A DNA stretch of 13,458 bases from Candidatus Saccharimonadota bacterium (GCA_020427905.1 JAGQNU010000088.1:1-13458), one strand, 5' to 3'. Positions 1-6,651 are shown, counted from the stretch's first letter. The notes: generated by a model not told the origin, from the letters alone. Numbers and translations are program-made.

Positions 1-54
1 CGCTACGATGATATCGATAAACTCGCTATGCCGATAATGGATACAACCCACTAA
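1..54 (+). CDS. C-terminal tail of an unidentified protein (partial)
   Basis: Reading frame 1 is open from the window edge and encodes 17 residues ending in MPIMDTTH before TAA at 52-54. It lies 24 bases before the pyrH ATG on the same strand, so it may be cotranscribed with pyrH. In many bacteria rpsB-tsf precede pyrH, but this tail is too short to assign and does not look like a recognisable EF-Ts C-terminus. It could also be a chance open frame; the case for a gene is its position and its stop close to the next start. Confidence 0.45.
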   Translation, partial: RYDDIDKLAMPIMDTTH

Positions 55-78
55 TGTGCTGTGCTACACTTGATAGCA

Positions 79-783
79 ATGTATAAACGGGTACTTCTAA
101 AGATATCTGGTGAACAACTGGCGGGCTCAGATGGATCTGGTATTAATCCAGAGTTTGTCGGTTGGTTGGCGGGCGAAATCAAAAAAGTAACAGAGGCTGG
201 TGTACAAGTCGTTATCGTCGTTGGTGGCGGTAACTTTCTGCGAGGTGCAAACTTTGCCGGGCATGTAATAGAGCGTGCAACAGCTGATTATAGCGGTATG
301 CTGGCGACCCTTATGAACGGTCTCGCGTTGATGGATATGCTTGAGCATCATGGTCAGCCGACTCGCCTGCAATCCAATATCCAAATCAATGAAGTTGCTG
401 AGCCTTTTATTCGGCGCAAAGCAATTAGGCATCTTGAGAAGGGTCGCGTAGTCGTAATTGCTGGTGGTCTCGGTAAGCCGTACCTCACAACAGATACGAC
501 GGCTGCCTCTGTGGCTCTTGAGCTTGACTGTGAGGTTATCCTGAAATCTACAAAGGTAGATGGCATCTACGATAAAGATCCGGCAAAATTTGATGACGCC
601 AAAAAGCTGGGTGACGTGAGTTATCAGGAGGCCGTCGCGAACTCTGCAATCAAAGTGATGGATAAAGCTGCGCTTGGTCTGGCTATGGAGCAGCACATGC
701 CTGTTGTTGTGTTTGACCTGGCAACAGATGGCAATATCTTGCGAGCTGCCTCAGGCGAGCAAGTCGGTACTAAGGTTAGCTAA
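79..783 (+). CDS. pyrH: UMP kinase (uridylate kinase)
   Basis: Bacterial-type UMP kinase of the amino acid kinase fold. It phosphorylates UMP to UDP with ATP in the cytosol, the first step towards UTP/CTP. The 234 residues match the family length. Seen in order: YKRVLLKISGE with K8 and G11 (phosphate binding), GGGNFLRG at about 49-56, the MLATLMNGLAL helix, the TTDTTAA loop and a KVDGIYDKDPA segment, as in E. coli PyrH. The frame is open from GTG at 61, but ATG at 79 puts the family N-terminus right at the start. There is no Shine-Dalgarno; TACACT at 65-70 lies 8 bases before the ATG and could be the -10 of a near-leaderless mRNA. The 3' end overlaps the convergent Nudix gene by 8 bases, in the palindrome TTAGCTAA. 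Confidence 0.96.
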   Translation: MYKRVLLKISGEQLAGSDGSGINPEFVGWLAGEIKKVTEAGVQVVIVVGGGNFLRGANFAGHVIERATADYSGMLATLMNGLALMDMLEHHGQPTRLQSNIQINEVAEPFIRRKAIRHLEKGRVVVIAGGLGKPYLTTDTTAASVALELDCEVILKSTKVDGIYDKDPAKFDDAKKLGDVSYQEAVANSAIKVMDKAALGLAMEQHMPVVVFDLATDGNILRAASGEQVGTKVS

Positions 784-1288
784 TAAACCCGAGCTTCTGG
801 TACTGCTCGTATATAGGGATGAGCTCTGGGTGCTCTGAATGGAGTTGTGAAATCTCGGTGTCCGTGTACCACTTAACCTGCTCCAACTCCTCCTTTTGAA
901 TACTAAAAGACTCGGCGGGCTGATGCGCGATTGTGAGGAGGTATGCAAAAGCATACCGACTACCATGTTGAGGGTCTTTGTAACAGATGCTCCCGACTAC
1001 TTTTAAGTCCTCTGGTTTTACATCGAGGCCAATCTCCTCCTCAAGCTCACGGACAGCAGTCTCAAGTGGTGTGTCTGTTGCTGTTACGGTTCCTACACAC
1101 GCTGGCGTCCATGTACCCGGGTGAATCTCTTTTGTTAAAGCTCGTTGCTCCAACAGATGGTTACCCTCTGTGTCTTTGACCCATATCATTGCGATTCTCC
1201 AGATATCAGTGTCGAGTAACTCGTCACGCCATTTCTCGCCAGTTATCTCACCCTTGTCATTGACAGTACATACTCGCTCTCGGCTCAT
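776..1288 (-). CDS. Nudix hydrolase, IPP isomerase/YfcD-like subgroup
   Basis: A 170-residue Nudix protein. The Nudix box begins with G of GTVTAT and continues through TPLETAV to RELEEEIGL, matching G-x5-E-x7-REUxEExGU except that the first Glu is Asp. The N-terminal VNDKGEITGEKWRDELL and the EQRALTKEIHPGTW segment resemble E. coli YfcD and type I isopentenyl-diphosphate isomerase, in which users of this fold act on diphosphate substrates; the substrate here is unknown. The longer start at 1309 was rejected. ATG at 1288 has AAGGAG five bases upstream and overlaps the hydrolase stop as ATGA, which points to translational coupling. It is the last gene of the smpB-hydrolase-Nudix operon, and its stop overlaps the end of pyrH by 8 bases. 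Whether it is a true isomerase is doubtful. Confidence 0.88.
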   Translation of the reverse strand: MSRERVCTVNDKGEITGEKWRDELLDTDIWRIAMIWVKDTEGNHLLEQRALTKEIHPGTWTPACVGTVTATDTPLETAVRELEEEIGLDVKPEDLKVVGSICYKDPQHGSRYAFAYLLTIAHQPAESFSIQKEELEQVKWYTDTEISQLHSEHPELIPIYEQYQKLGFIS

Positions 1289-1968
1289 ATCAGCTCCTTT
1301 TGTATACATGCTATTAATTCTCCCCTGTGCTTATCTGTAAAGTTGTGGTCGCCTGGGATTGAGATGATTTTTGTGTCGTCTCCGAATGAGGCATACTTGG
1401 TGGTATCGACAAGTTCGTCATCCTCTGCGGCCATGACGACGAGCTGGTGTTGCTCGGCATAAACAGATACTGTCTCTATTGGATCAGTCTGTGCCATTTG
1501 CTTGAAGAATGTGTATGGAATGTGGCTGATAGTCCCGTCTTTTCTGGGTACGACCAGCTTATCTGCTTGTTTTTCAGCGCCTGGGTATTGTGTAAAATAC
1601 TCTTCAAGTGCGCCACCACCGAAGGTACTAGGCGGTGCGAGTAGTACGAGTCTGCCGTTTATATTCAGATTTGCCTCTATGGCTACGATGCAGCCCATGC
1701 TGTGAGCAATTAGGTGGATTGTGGCACCGGGGTGTAACTCGCTAATCTCTTTATAGGTAGTTTGTACTCGTTTTGCCTGATCCGAGATCGACAAGATGCG
1801 GACGTTGTCGCCATCGATATCATAGAGATCAAACAGAACACTTCCCCATCCATCAGGTAAATTTTCAGCAATATCTGTGAATATGCCGCGTGAGTCCCAA
1901 CGAACACCGAAGCCGTGGACAAATATGACGATGTTGGTGCACCCTTCTGGGATGCTGATTTTACGCAT
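1285..1968 (-). CDS. Alpha/beta hydrolase (esterase/lipase-like)
   Basis: A 227-residue alpha/beta hydrolase. Visible elements: IVIFVHGFGVRWDSRG, where HGFG is the oxyanion-hole strand; HLIAHSMGC, the nucleophile elbow G/A-x-S-x-G with Ser; AAEDDELVD, which carries the acid; and GDHNF near the C-terminus with the catalytic His. All triad residues appear intact and there is no signal peptide, so it is probably cytosolic. The substrate cannot be read from the sequence. The frame extends to 2043, but ATG at 1968 overlaps the smpB stop by 8 bases, has AAAGG just upstream and starts directly before the first beta strand (MRKISIPEG), so it is preferred. It overlaps the next gene (Nudix) by ATGA. 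A link to ribosome rescue by SmpB is not implied; this looks like operon packing. Confidence 0.87.
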   Translation of the reverse strand: MRKISIPEGCTNIVIFVHGFGVRWDSRGIFTDIAENLPDGWGSVLFDLYDIDGDNVRILSISDQAKRVQTTYKEISELHPGATIHLIAHSMGCIVAIEANLNINGRLVLLAPPSTFGGGALEEYFTQYPGAEKQADKLVVPRKDGTISHIPYTFFKQMAQTDPIETVSVYAEQHQLVVMAAEDDELVDTTKYASFGDDTKIISIPGDHNFTDKHRGELIACIQKELI

Positions 1969-2434
1969 CGCGACCTTTGTTTTTGATGATACGTCTGGTC
2001 TCGATATCTTGCTCGCGGCGTTGGATTGTTTGGCGCTTGTCACGCGTCTTTTTACCTTTGGCGATGGCGAGCTCGAGTTTTATGAACTTACCGTTGGTGA
2101 ATAAACGCGTTGGCACGATGGTCGCACCTTGTTGTTTGGCAGCTTCAATCTCTCTCAGCTGTTTTTTGGTGACGAGCAGCTTGCGGGCGTGCGAGAGCTC
2201 CTTCTCTCCTGTGACAGCTTGAGCAGTTGGCGGGATGGTGATCGACATATTGGTCAGCCACAACTCCCCCTCCTTGATGTTGGCGAAGCTGCCGGTTAAT
2301 CTGACGTGGCCAAGGCGGGCGCCACGGACTTCTGGGCCACTCAATACAAGACCTGCTGAGATTGTTTCACCAAGCTCATAGTCAAATCGTGCGCGACGAT
2401 TCACAATCGGTTTTACTTCTCTATCCTTCTTCAC
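1961..2434 (-). CDS. smpB: SsrA-binding protein SmpB
   Basis: SmpB binds tmRNA and brings it to stalled ribosomes in trans-translation. The 157 residues fit the family. Diagnostic parts are NRRARFDYELGETISAGLVLSGPEVRGARLG in the OB-fold, the ELWLTNMSI strand, the HARKLLVTKKQLREIE helix and GATIVPTRLFTNGKFIKLELAIAKGKK, followed by a basic tail KRQTIQRREQDIETRRI, which enters the decoding centre in known structures. The start is GTG at 2434; the nearby ATG at 2436 runs straight into TGA. There is no convincing SD. TATACT at 2441-2446 (minus strand) lies exactly 6 bases before the GTG, so the mRNA may be leaderless. It is the first gene of a three-gene operon. The tmRNA gene itself is not in the window. 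Confidence 0.96.
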   Translation of the reverse strand: MKKDREVKPIVNRRARFDYELGETISAGLVLSGPEVRGARLGHVRLTGSFANIKEGELWLTNMSITIPPTAQAVTGEKELSHARKLLVTKKQLREIEAAKQQGATIVPTRLFTNGKFIKLELAIAKGKKTRDKRQTIQRREQDIETRRIIKNKGRDA

Positions 2435-2440
2435 ATGCCT

Positions 2441-2446
2441 AGTATA
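2441..2446 (-). promoter_or_regulatory. -10 box of smpB operon (likely leaderless)
   Basis: TATACT on the minus strand, six bases before the GTG start of smpB. Transcription would start about 7 bases downstream of the box, at or next to the start codon. The -35 is weak (a TTTTCA-like hexamer about 15 bases upstream). It lies back to back with the plus-strand promoter of the 169-aa gene. Confidence 0.5.
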
Positions 2447-2468
2447 ACCTATAAACTATCGTGAAAAG

Positions 2469-2496
2469 TTGATAATTGTACATAAGGTTGTATAGT
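2469..2496 (+). promoter_or_regulatory. Sigma70-type promoter, leaderless start
   Basis: TTGATA at 2469-2474, a 16-base spacer, then TATAGT at 2491-2496. The ATG of the 169-aa gene follows after TAGTAT at 2503, where transcription would be expected to begin, and there is no SD. The string TAGTATATG also occurs at the starts of the glycosyltransferase gene and arsR. Confidence 0.6.
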
Positions 2497-2502
2497 TAGT
2501 AT

Positions 2503-3012
2503 ATGGAACAACTTCCTGCTCAGGATGTACAACTTGCAGAGTGTTTGGAAAGAGTACGGGCTTTGCCGACGATTGCTTTAGATGACCCAAGGATAGAAGA
2601 CCGGGGTGCTACGCCTACAAACATTCAGTTTGGCAACAACTTCTATCTCGTTTGGGTAGTTTTGGAAAGCGGAAATCTTGAGGCAATTACCGGCTTTGGC
2701 GATCAGGTGAGAAAGCTAGTGGGGATGTCGGGCTGGGTCGATTTTACAGAGACCAACCAAGACCTTATCGACGAGATTTTCCGTGAGCTCGATACTACAC
2801 TGAAACCGTATAAAGTGGTTTTTAATGATTTCTGCGGTTATCTTAGTGACAGAGATTGGGGTGCACTTGATCAAATGAACGGTGCTACTGGTCATCCGCT
2901 TGGTGTCGAGGCCGCCAATATATATGTGTGGGATAAGCTAAACCCGCTACTACAAGCAGCGGCAGAAGGAATGCGTGAAGTTGGGATACCTCCTGAAGAG
3001 TTTTACGGTTAA
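2503..3012 (+). CDS. Hypothetical protein, 169 aa
   Basis: I do not recognise this protein. It is soluble and acidic with no signal peptide or membrane segment: an N-terminal helix (LAECLERVRAL), a mixed middle with strand-like FYLVWVVLES, a helical stretch around LIDEIFRELDTTLKPYKVVF, and a C-terminal helix with LNPLLQAAAEGMREVG. A single Cys lies in the DFCGYL segment. The start is secure because a promoter (TTGATA-16-TATAGT) places the transcription start on the ATG. It is transcribed alone, divergent from smpB, and ends in TTAA, which holds both its own TAA and the TAA of the convergent glycosidase-like gene. Codon use looks like that of its neighbours, so there is no sign of recent transfer. 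Confidence 0.8.
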   Translation: MEQLPAQDVQLAECLERVRALPTIALDDPRIEDRGATPTNIQFGNNFYLVWVVLESGNLEAITGFGDQVRKLVGMSGWVDFTETNQDLIDEIFRELDTTLKPYKVVFNDFCGYLSDRDWGALDQMNGATGHPLGVEAANIYVWDKLNPLLQAAAEGMREVGIPPEEFYG

Positions 3013-4097
3013 TTCTCCCCTAACTTAGTCTTAACAGTGTTCCAGAGGGATGGGTCGTTGAACTTAACTTTGCGCCAATACCACCACTCGCCACCCCAGA
3101 GATAGATATCCCTAAAACCAGTGGCCTCGCCGTAGTCAATTCGCTCTGCCAGGCGCTTGGCGTCCATTGATTTGTTCTGCTCCTCGATGGAGGCCTTCTT
3201 GATGGGGATTGGCGCCCAGGGCTCAGCTTGTAACTCATGCAGCATGGAATCTTTACCTGTGAACAGTTCTGAAAGTCCGGCGCGACCACCGTAATACCAT
3301 GAAGTAAACGGATACTCAAAGTACCGCTTAGTAATGGTGGCATCGTAGACCCGCTTGTACACCGAGACACCAAACTGATCTGGGCGCGGGTCACCGAGCG
3401 GCAAACCAAGATAGTTGTTGGAGAGGCTGACAATAATAGGCGTATCTGGATCAAGTCGTTTTACAAGGTCAAACTCTTTGACGAGTCGCTCGCGAGTGTG
3501 ATCTGGGCAGCGGCCAAACACCTCCAAGAAATACTCGTTCTCAAGTTGGTAGCTCTTCAGGGATGGGCGATCTTTATAACGATTTACGACTGCTGTCATC
3601 ACATCCTCGAGCTCAGGATAGAGTTCATCAATATCTTGCTCTTTTGCCCAACTTGGCAGGTGGCACTCGGGCCAGCGCGGTTGGCGCAACCCAATCGCAA
3701 GCGAGACTGTGCCATCGCTTTGCTCGACCATATCAAATTGCCAGTCGAGGCTCGAGAAGTCGTATGTCCCCTGCTGCTTCTCGATATCAGACCAATAACT
3801 CATCAGGCGATAGTGCCTGATGTCGAGATCGTCGATCATGGCCTGGAGAGTCTCTTGAGGATCGAGGTCAAACGAGCGTGCATAGGGCTCTGAAAATGTC
3901 ACCCCATAGTTGAGTGGCTCGTTCTGGTGTTTGAGTCGATACCAAACCGATGCGGCATACAGCGTGACGAAGAATAGTACAATGATCGCGAGCGTCACAA
4001 GTACTATCTGCTGCCAGGCGCGTCGTTTTCGCCACCAGGCTGAAACTTCAGTCGGGATTTTGCGGAGTCGTGAAACTGGTTTTTTCTTTTGCGCCAT
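3009..4097 (-). CDS. Membrane-anchored glycoside hydrolase-like TIM-barrel protein (clan GH-A-like)
   Basis: A 362-residue protein. A basic N-terminus (KKK, RKRR) is followed by one hydrophobic helix at about 30-51 (IVLVTLAIIVLFFVTLYAAS), giving an N-in, C-out topology with an external domain. The outer part starts NYGVTFSEPYARSFDLDP, has YRLMSYWSDIEKQQGTYDF, then YQLENEYF, where E188 of the NE pair fits the acid/base of clan GH-A barrels, and MLHELQAEPW, where E288 (or E292) could be the nucleophile. This resembles GH5/GH42-type glycosidases, but the substrate is not readable and catalysis is an inference. The frame runs on to 4238; ATG at 4097 is preferred since it directly precedes the basic anchor. 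It is divergent from a glycosyltransferase, consistent with envelope or host-surface glycans, and its stop is shared with the convergent 169-aa gene. Confidence 0.8.
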   Translation of the reverse strand: MAQKKKPVSRLRKIPTEVSAWWRKRRAWQQIVLVTLAIIVLFFVTLYAASVWYRLKHQNEPLNYGVTFSEPYARSFDLDPQETLQAMIDDLDIRHYRLMSYWSDIEKQQGTYDFSSLDWQFDMVEQSDGTVSLAIGLRQPRWPECHLPSWAKEQDIDELYPELEDVMTAVVNRYKDRPSLKSYQLENEYFLEVFGRCPDHTRERLVKEFDLVKRLDPDTPIIVSLSNNYLGLPLGDPRPDQFGVSVYKRVYDATITKRYFEYPFTSWYYGGRAGLSELFTGKDSMLHELQAEPWAPIPIKKASIEEQNKSMDAKRLAERIDYGEATGFRDIYLWGGEWWYWRKVKFNDPSLWNTVKTKLGEN

Positions 4098-4157
4098 AAT
4101 GCTTGTACTTATCGCCTTTATCATAGCACAGAATCCCGTAATTTCATCTGATAGTGC

Positions 4158-4175
4158 TATACTGTAGTTAGTATA
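4158..4175 (+). promoter_or_regulatory. Palindromic promoter/start region of glycosyltransferase gene
   Basis: TATACT (4158-4163), GTAGTT, AGTATA (4170-4175) is a perfect 6-6-6 inverted repeat whose last A is the A of the ATG. Read as a promoter, either TATACT or the overlapping TGTAGT (4163-4168) could be the -10; the second leaves the same TAGTAT spacer to the ATG as at 2503 and 8535. The symmetry also gives a TATACT on the minus strand facing the glycosidase-like gene. No good -35 is visible. Confidence 0.45.
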
Positions 4176-5023
4176 TGAGTCAGAAAAAAACACTGAGTAT
4201 TGGGCTGGTGATCCCCGCCTACAATGAGTCCGAGTCAATCGCTAGCTGCCTTGAGGCAGCACTCAATCAGACACATCCATTTGATGAGATTATCGTGGTT
4301 GACAACAATTCTAGCGATGACACAGTTGATATCGTCAAACAGTTTGATGGTGTGAAGATTATTACCGAGGCAAAGCAAGGTGTTACCTACACCCGTGATA
4401 CGGGTTTTGATGCGGTTGAGTCAGATGTCATTGGCCGGATTGACGCTGACTCGCTGCTTGATCCAGACTGGGTTGAAGAGGTGCTACGGGTTTTTGAAGA
4501 TGACGAGATTGCGGCGGCGACTGGTCCAGTCTACTATCACGACATGCCCGCTAAGCCGACAGGCCAAAAGTTTGATTCTGCAATCAGGGGTGCAATTGAT
4601 AAGCTCTCAACTAAATCAAAGTTTTTATTTGGCTCCAACATGGCTATCCGGCGCGAGGCATGGCGCACCATGCGCGACGTTGTCTGTCACGAGTCCGCCT
4701 ATCACGAGGATCTGGATCTGGCGATTCACCTGATGGATTACAACTATAATATCTACTTTGATAAAAAGATGATTGCCGGTGTGTCCTCGCGGCGCATGGA
4801 GAGCTCGCCAAAAGAGTTTAGGCGCTATATGAAGATGTACTCGGCCACCTATCGCGGTCACGGTATCCGTGAGGCATCGGTGAACATCCCAATCATTATC
4901 TTCTGGAGTTTGTATCCGAGTATGAAGCTACTCAGGAATGCTTACAATCCTGAGACGGGCAAAATCTCACTCGAGAAGTTGTTGCTCAAATCATCAAGTG
5001 CTCGTTCAAATCGTAACGGCTAG
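4175..5023 (+). CDS. Glycosyltransferase family 2 (GT-A fold)
   Basis: A 282-residue inverting GT-A glycosyltransferase. GLVIPAYNESESI at 10-22 and VVDNNSSDDT at 41-50 form the nucleotide-sugar binding strands, RIDADS at 88-93 holds the DxD metal site (D90, D92), FGSNMAIRR lies near 152-160, and HEDLD at 177-181 holds the likely catalytic base. It probably adds a sugar from a nucleotide sugar to a lipid or polysaccharide acceptor at the inner membrane face; donor and acceptor are unknown. A hydrophobic stretch near the C-terminus (VNIPIIIFWSLYP) may touch the membrane. There is no SD, and the start lies in the shared TAGTATATG motif. The final TAG and the TAG of the convergent nuclease gene share the tetranucleotide CTAG. 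Confidence 0.92.
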   Translation: MSQKKTLSIGLVIPAYNESESIASCLEAALNQTHPFDEIIVVDNNSSDDTVDIVKQFDGVKIITEAKQGVTYTRDTGFDAVESDVIGRIDADSLLDPDWVEEVLRVFEDDEIAAATGPVYYHDMPAKPTGQKFDSAIRGAIDKLSTKSKFLFGSNMAIRREAWRTMRDVVCHESAYHEDLDLAIHLMDYNYNIYFDKKMIAGVSSRRMESSPKEFRRYMKMYSATYRGHGIREASVNIPIIIFWSLYPSMKLLRNAYNPETGKISLEKLLLKSSSARSNRNG

Positions 5024-5601
5024 GCAGGCGCAGTTCTCAGTAGCCCGTTGACGGTCTCAAGCTCACATTGCCCCCAGAGACCACGCTGTTTGCTCTTGGC
5101 GTCAGCCTCAGAATTTACAAAGCTCTCCATCTTGGTGTGCGGGAAGCCGGTAATGGCAAATCCGTACCCCTCCTCTATCAAGGTTTGGTTGAGGAGCTGC
5201 CCATTTGGCAGGTAAACAAACCGCAGCAGCCGATCGTAGCGATCACGATTACCGCTCAACCGATCCGCCTCAAGCCGAACGCGGCTGTCGCCTATTGTCT
5301 GTTTGGTGAAGGCAGACGCCTCTTTGCCGAAGCACTGAACAGGTTTGCGAGGGTCGTGCGTCTCGGGTGTATCGACGCCGATAAAGCGTATGGTTTCCTT
5401 CTTACCTTCCATATCAACTGCAATTGTATCGCCATCATCAAACTTTACGACTTTGTAGAGTCCGGGCGTGTGGTTCTGAATAGATTCCTCGACAGGTTCT
5501 TGGCCTGGAATAAATCCGTAGTGCTGAAGAAGTATCAGCGTGATTGCAAGTAGAATTGAACTGGCGATACGGATTATTTTTTGCTTCTCGCGCCTACCCA
5601 T
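5020..5601 (-). CDS. Thermonuclease (SNase family), membrane-anchored or secreted
   Basis: Staphylococcal-nuclease-type, calcium-dependent endonuclease. The 193 residues begin with a basic N-terminus and one hydrophobic helix at about 9-26, so the enzyme domain should be outside the membrane. Catalytic counterparts are all present: D58 in FDDGDTI, R72 in IRFIG, D77, T78 and E80 in VDTPET, and R124 in DRYDRLL (compare D21, R35, D40, T41, E43, R87 of the S. aureus enzyme). Two Cys (C90 and the one in WGQCEL) could form a disulfide. In small-genome epibionts such nucleases would supply nucleotides from outside DNA or RNA; that role is inferred. It starts 9 bases after cobO stops. GTG at 5607 is an alternative start, and neither has a clear SD. 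It shares CTAG as stop with the convergent glycosyltransferase gene. Confidence 0.9.
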   Translation of the reverse strand: MGRREKQKIIRIASSILLAITLILLQHYGFIPGQEPVEESIQNHTPGLYKVVKFDDGDTIAVDMEGKKETIRFIGVDTPETHDPRKPVQCFGKEASAFTKQTIGDSRVRLEADRLSGNRDRYDRLLRFVYLPNGQLLNQTLIEEGYGFAITGFPHTKMESFVNSEADAKSKQRGLWGQCELETVNGLLRTAPA

Positions 5602-5610
5602 CGCCACGAT

Positions 5611-6180
5611 CTAGTAGTCAATACCCTTGTTGGCGATAAACTTATCGTCAAAATGATGTTTGAGTTTAGTCATGTCGGTGGCGATATCAACCAACTCCAA
5701 GTACTCTGACGGGAAGTTGCGCCCAGTCAAGCAGAGACTTGTCTCATCCGCTCGCATATCTATAAGCTCTTTGATGGTAGTCTTCGGGAGTAGTCCATCA
5801 TTCACGGCATTGTTAATCTCATCACAGATGACGACATCATAGTCACCGGAGGATACTGATTTTTGCGCGATATCAAATGTTTCTTCGGCCGCCTTTTTGT
5901 GGGACTCGTCGCTGACACTCTTCTCGCTGAGTTCGCCAGCATTATAAAAGCCTTTTCCGCCTCTGAAAAAGTACAAGTTTTTTCCAAAGACTGGCTGGAT
6001 CTTTTTGATGAAGGTATGCTCTCCAACCTCCCAGTGTTTGATGAACTGAATATAGGCAACCTTCTGTCCGCGACCGAGAGCTCGGCACATTAAGCCAATG
6101 CTTGCGCTTGTCTTGCCCTTGTTCTCCCCGGTATACACAACCACGACAGATTGCTTCTGTTTAAAGTCTTTAAACGCCAT
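5611..6180 (-). CDS. cobO: Cob(I)yrinic acid a,c-diamide adenosyltransferase (CobO/BtuR family)
   Basis: A 189-residue CobO/CobA/BtuR-type ATP:corrinoid adenosyltransferase, which transfers the adenosyl group of ATP to the corrinoid cobalt. Seen: the P-loop YTGENKGKTSAS (about 16-27), CRALGRGQKVAYIQFIK, VVICDEINNAV (Walker B-like) and LTGRNFPSEYLELVDIATDMT, the counterpart of the family's LTGRxxP...D-ADLVTE region. No other corrinoid gene is in the window. In a reduced genome it may salvage cobalamin, for example for an adenosylcobalamin-dependent enzyme elsewhere, or have drifted in function. ATG at 6180 is chosen over GTG at 6186; TATACT ends 7 bases before the ATG, suggesting a leaderless mRNA. 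The nuclease gene follows 9 bases downstream. Confidence 0.9.
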   Translation of the reverse strand: MAFKDFKQKQSVVVVYTGENKGKTSASIGLMCRALGRGQKVAYIQFIKHWEVGEHTFIKKIQPVFGKNLYFFRGGKGFYNAGELSEKSVSDESHKKAAEETFDIAQKSVSSGDYDVVICDEINNAVNDGLLPKTTIKELIDMRADETSLCLTGRNFPSEYLELVDIATDMTKLKHHFDDKFIANKGIDY

Positions 6181-6187
6181 ACTCACC

Positions 6188-6193
6188 AGTATA
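6188..6193 (-). promoter_or_regulatory. -10 box of cobO-nuclease unit (likely leaderless)
   Basis: TATACT on the minus strand ends 7 bases before the cobO ATG at 6180. It sits in the 22-base gap after the stop of the 138-aa gene, and no good -35 is seen. The sequence between the box and the ATG (ggtgagt) offers at most a poor SD at bad spacing. Confidence 0.4.
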
Positions 6194-6202
6194 GCTTATT
6201 GA

Positions 6203-6619
6203 TCAGGCTACTTGAGATCCGTTGGTTTTGTGCGGTGCGGTTGCCTTCTCAAGTGCTAATAGCGCCAAGATAATAACGCTACGCCTGGCTCGTATCGCTG
6301 CTGACCGCTCCTCGCTGGCTGGTTGTTTGAGGAGGCGCTCGTAGGGAGTATCAACTAAGAGTAGATCTTCGGTCTCATCATCATACATCGCGGTGTTGTT
6401 GCGAAGTGATTCAGCAATATCCTCATCAAGGTCATCAGGAAGTTCACATCCTCGTAGGTCGAGGACACCTGTTTGATAATAGTCAATGTACGCAATGAGA
6501 TCGGGGTCAATGAACTTGGAGAGTTCGGCTAAGTCAATATCACGATGGGCAGCATCACGTTCCTTCGCTGCCTCTTGCTTTGCTGGATCTGGTCGATATG
6601 ACTGTGCACCTACTGCCAT
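6203..6619 (-). CDS. Hypothetical protein, 138 aa
   Basis: Not recognised. The N-terminus is charged and helical (DPAKQEAAKERDAAHRDIDLAELSKF), followed by an acidic middle (LPDDLDEDIAESLRNNTAMYDDETEDLLLVDTPYERLL) and a basic helix ending in RARRSVIILALLALEKAT, where IILALLAL is only about 8-10 residues long, too short for a membrane span. It is probably cytosolic; a role in binding a partner is possible but unsupported. The start is firm: AGGGAG lies five bases before the ATG, and TATAGT at 6652-6657 (minus strand) is a candidate -10 giving a leader of about 25 bases. It follows ccdA by 65 bases on the same strand and precedes cobO, so it could be read by either transcript. Confidence 0.75.
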   Translation of the reverse strand: MAVGAQSYRPDPAKQEAAKERDAAHRDIDLAELSKFIDPDLIAYIDYYQTGVLDLRGCELPDDLDEDIAESLRNNTAMYDDETEDLLLVDTPYERLLKQPASEERSAAIRARRSVIILALLALEKATAPHKTNGSQVA

Positions 6620-6651
6620 CTCATCTCCCTATTACCTACATACAGGTTAGC

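Noticed and set aside
127..696. Long open frame antisense to pyrH (189 codons)
   Set aside because: It lies wholly inside a clear housekeeping gene, has no family-like features and no SD, so it is a shadow frame.
1969..2043. 25-residue N-terminal extension of the alpha/beta hydrolase
   Set aside because: It would lie entirely within the smpB coding end, with low-complexity Ser/Lys sequence. ATG 1968 has AAAGG upstream and a short overlap typical of this operon.
5068..5553. Plus-strand open frame of 161 codons over the thermonuclease gene
   Set aside because: The minus strand holds all catalytic motifs of SNase; the antisense frame has no recognisable motif.
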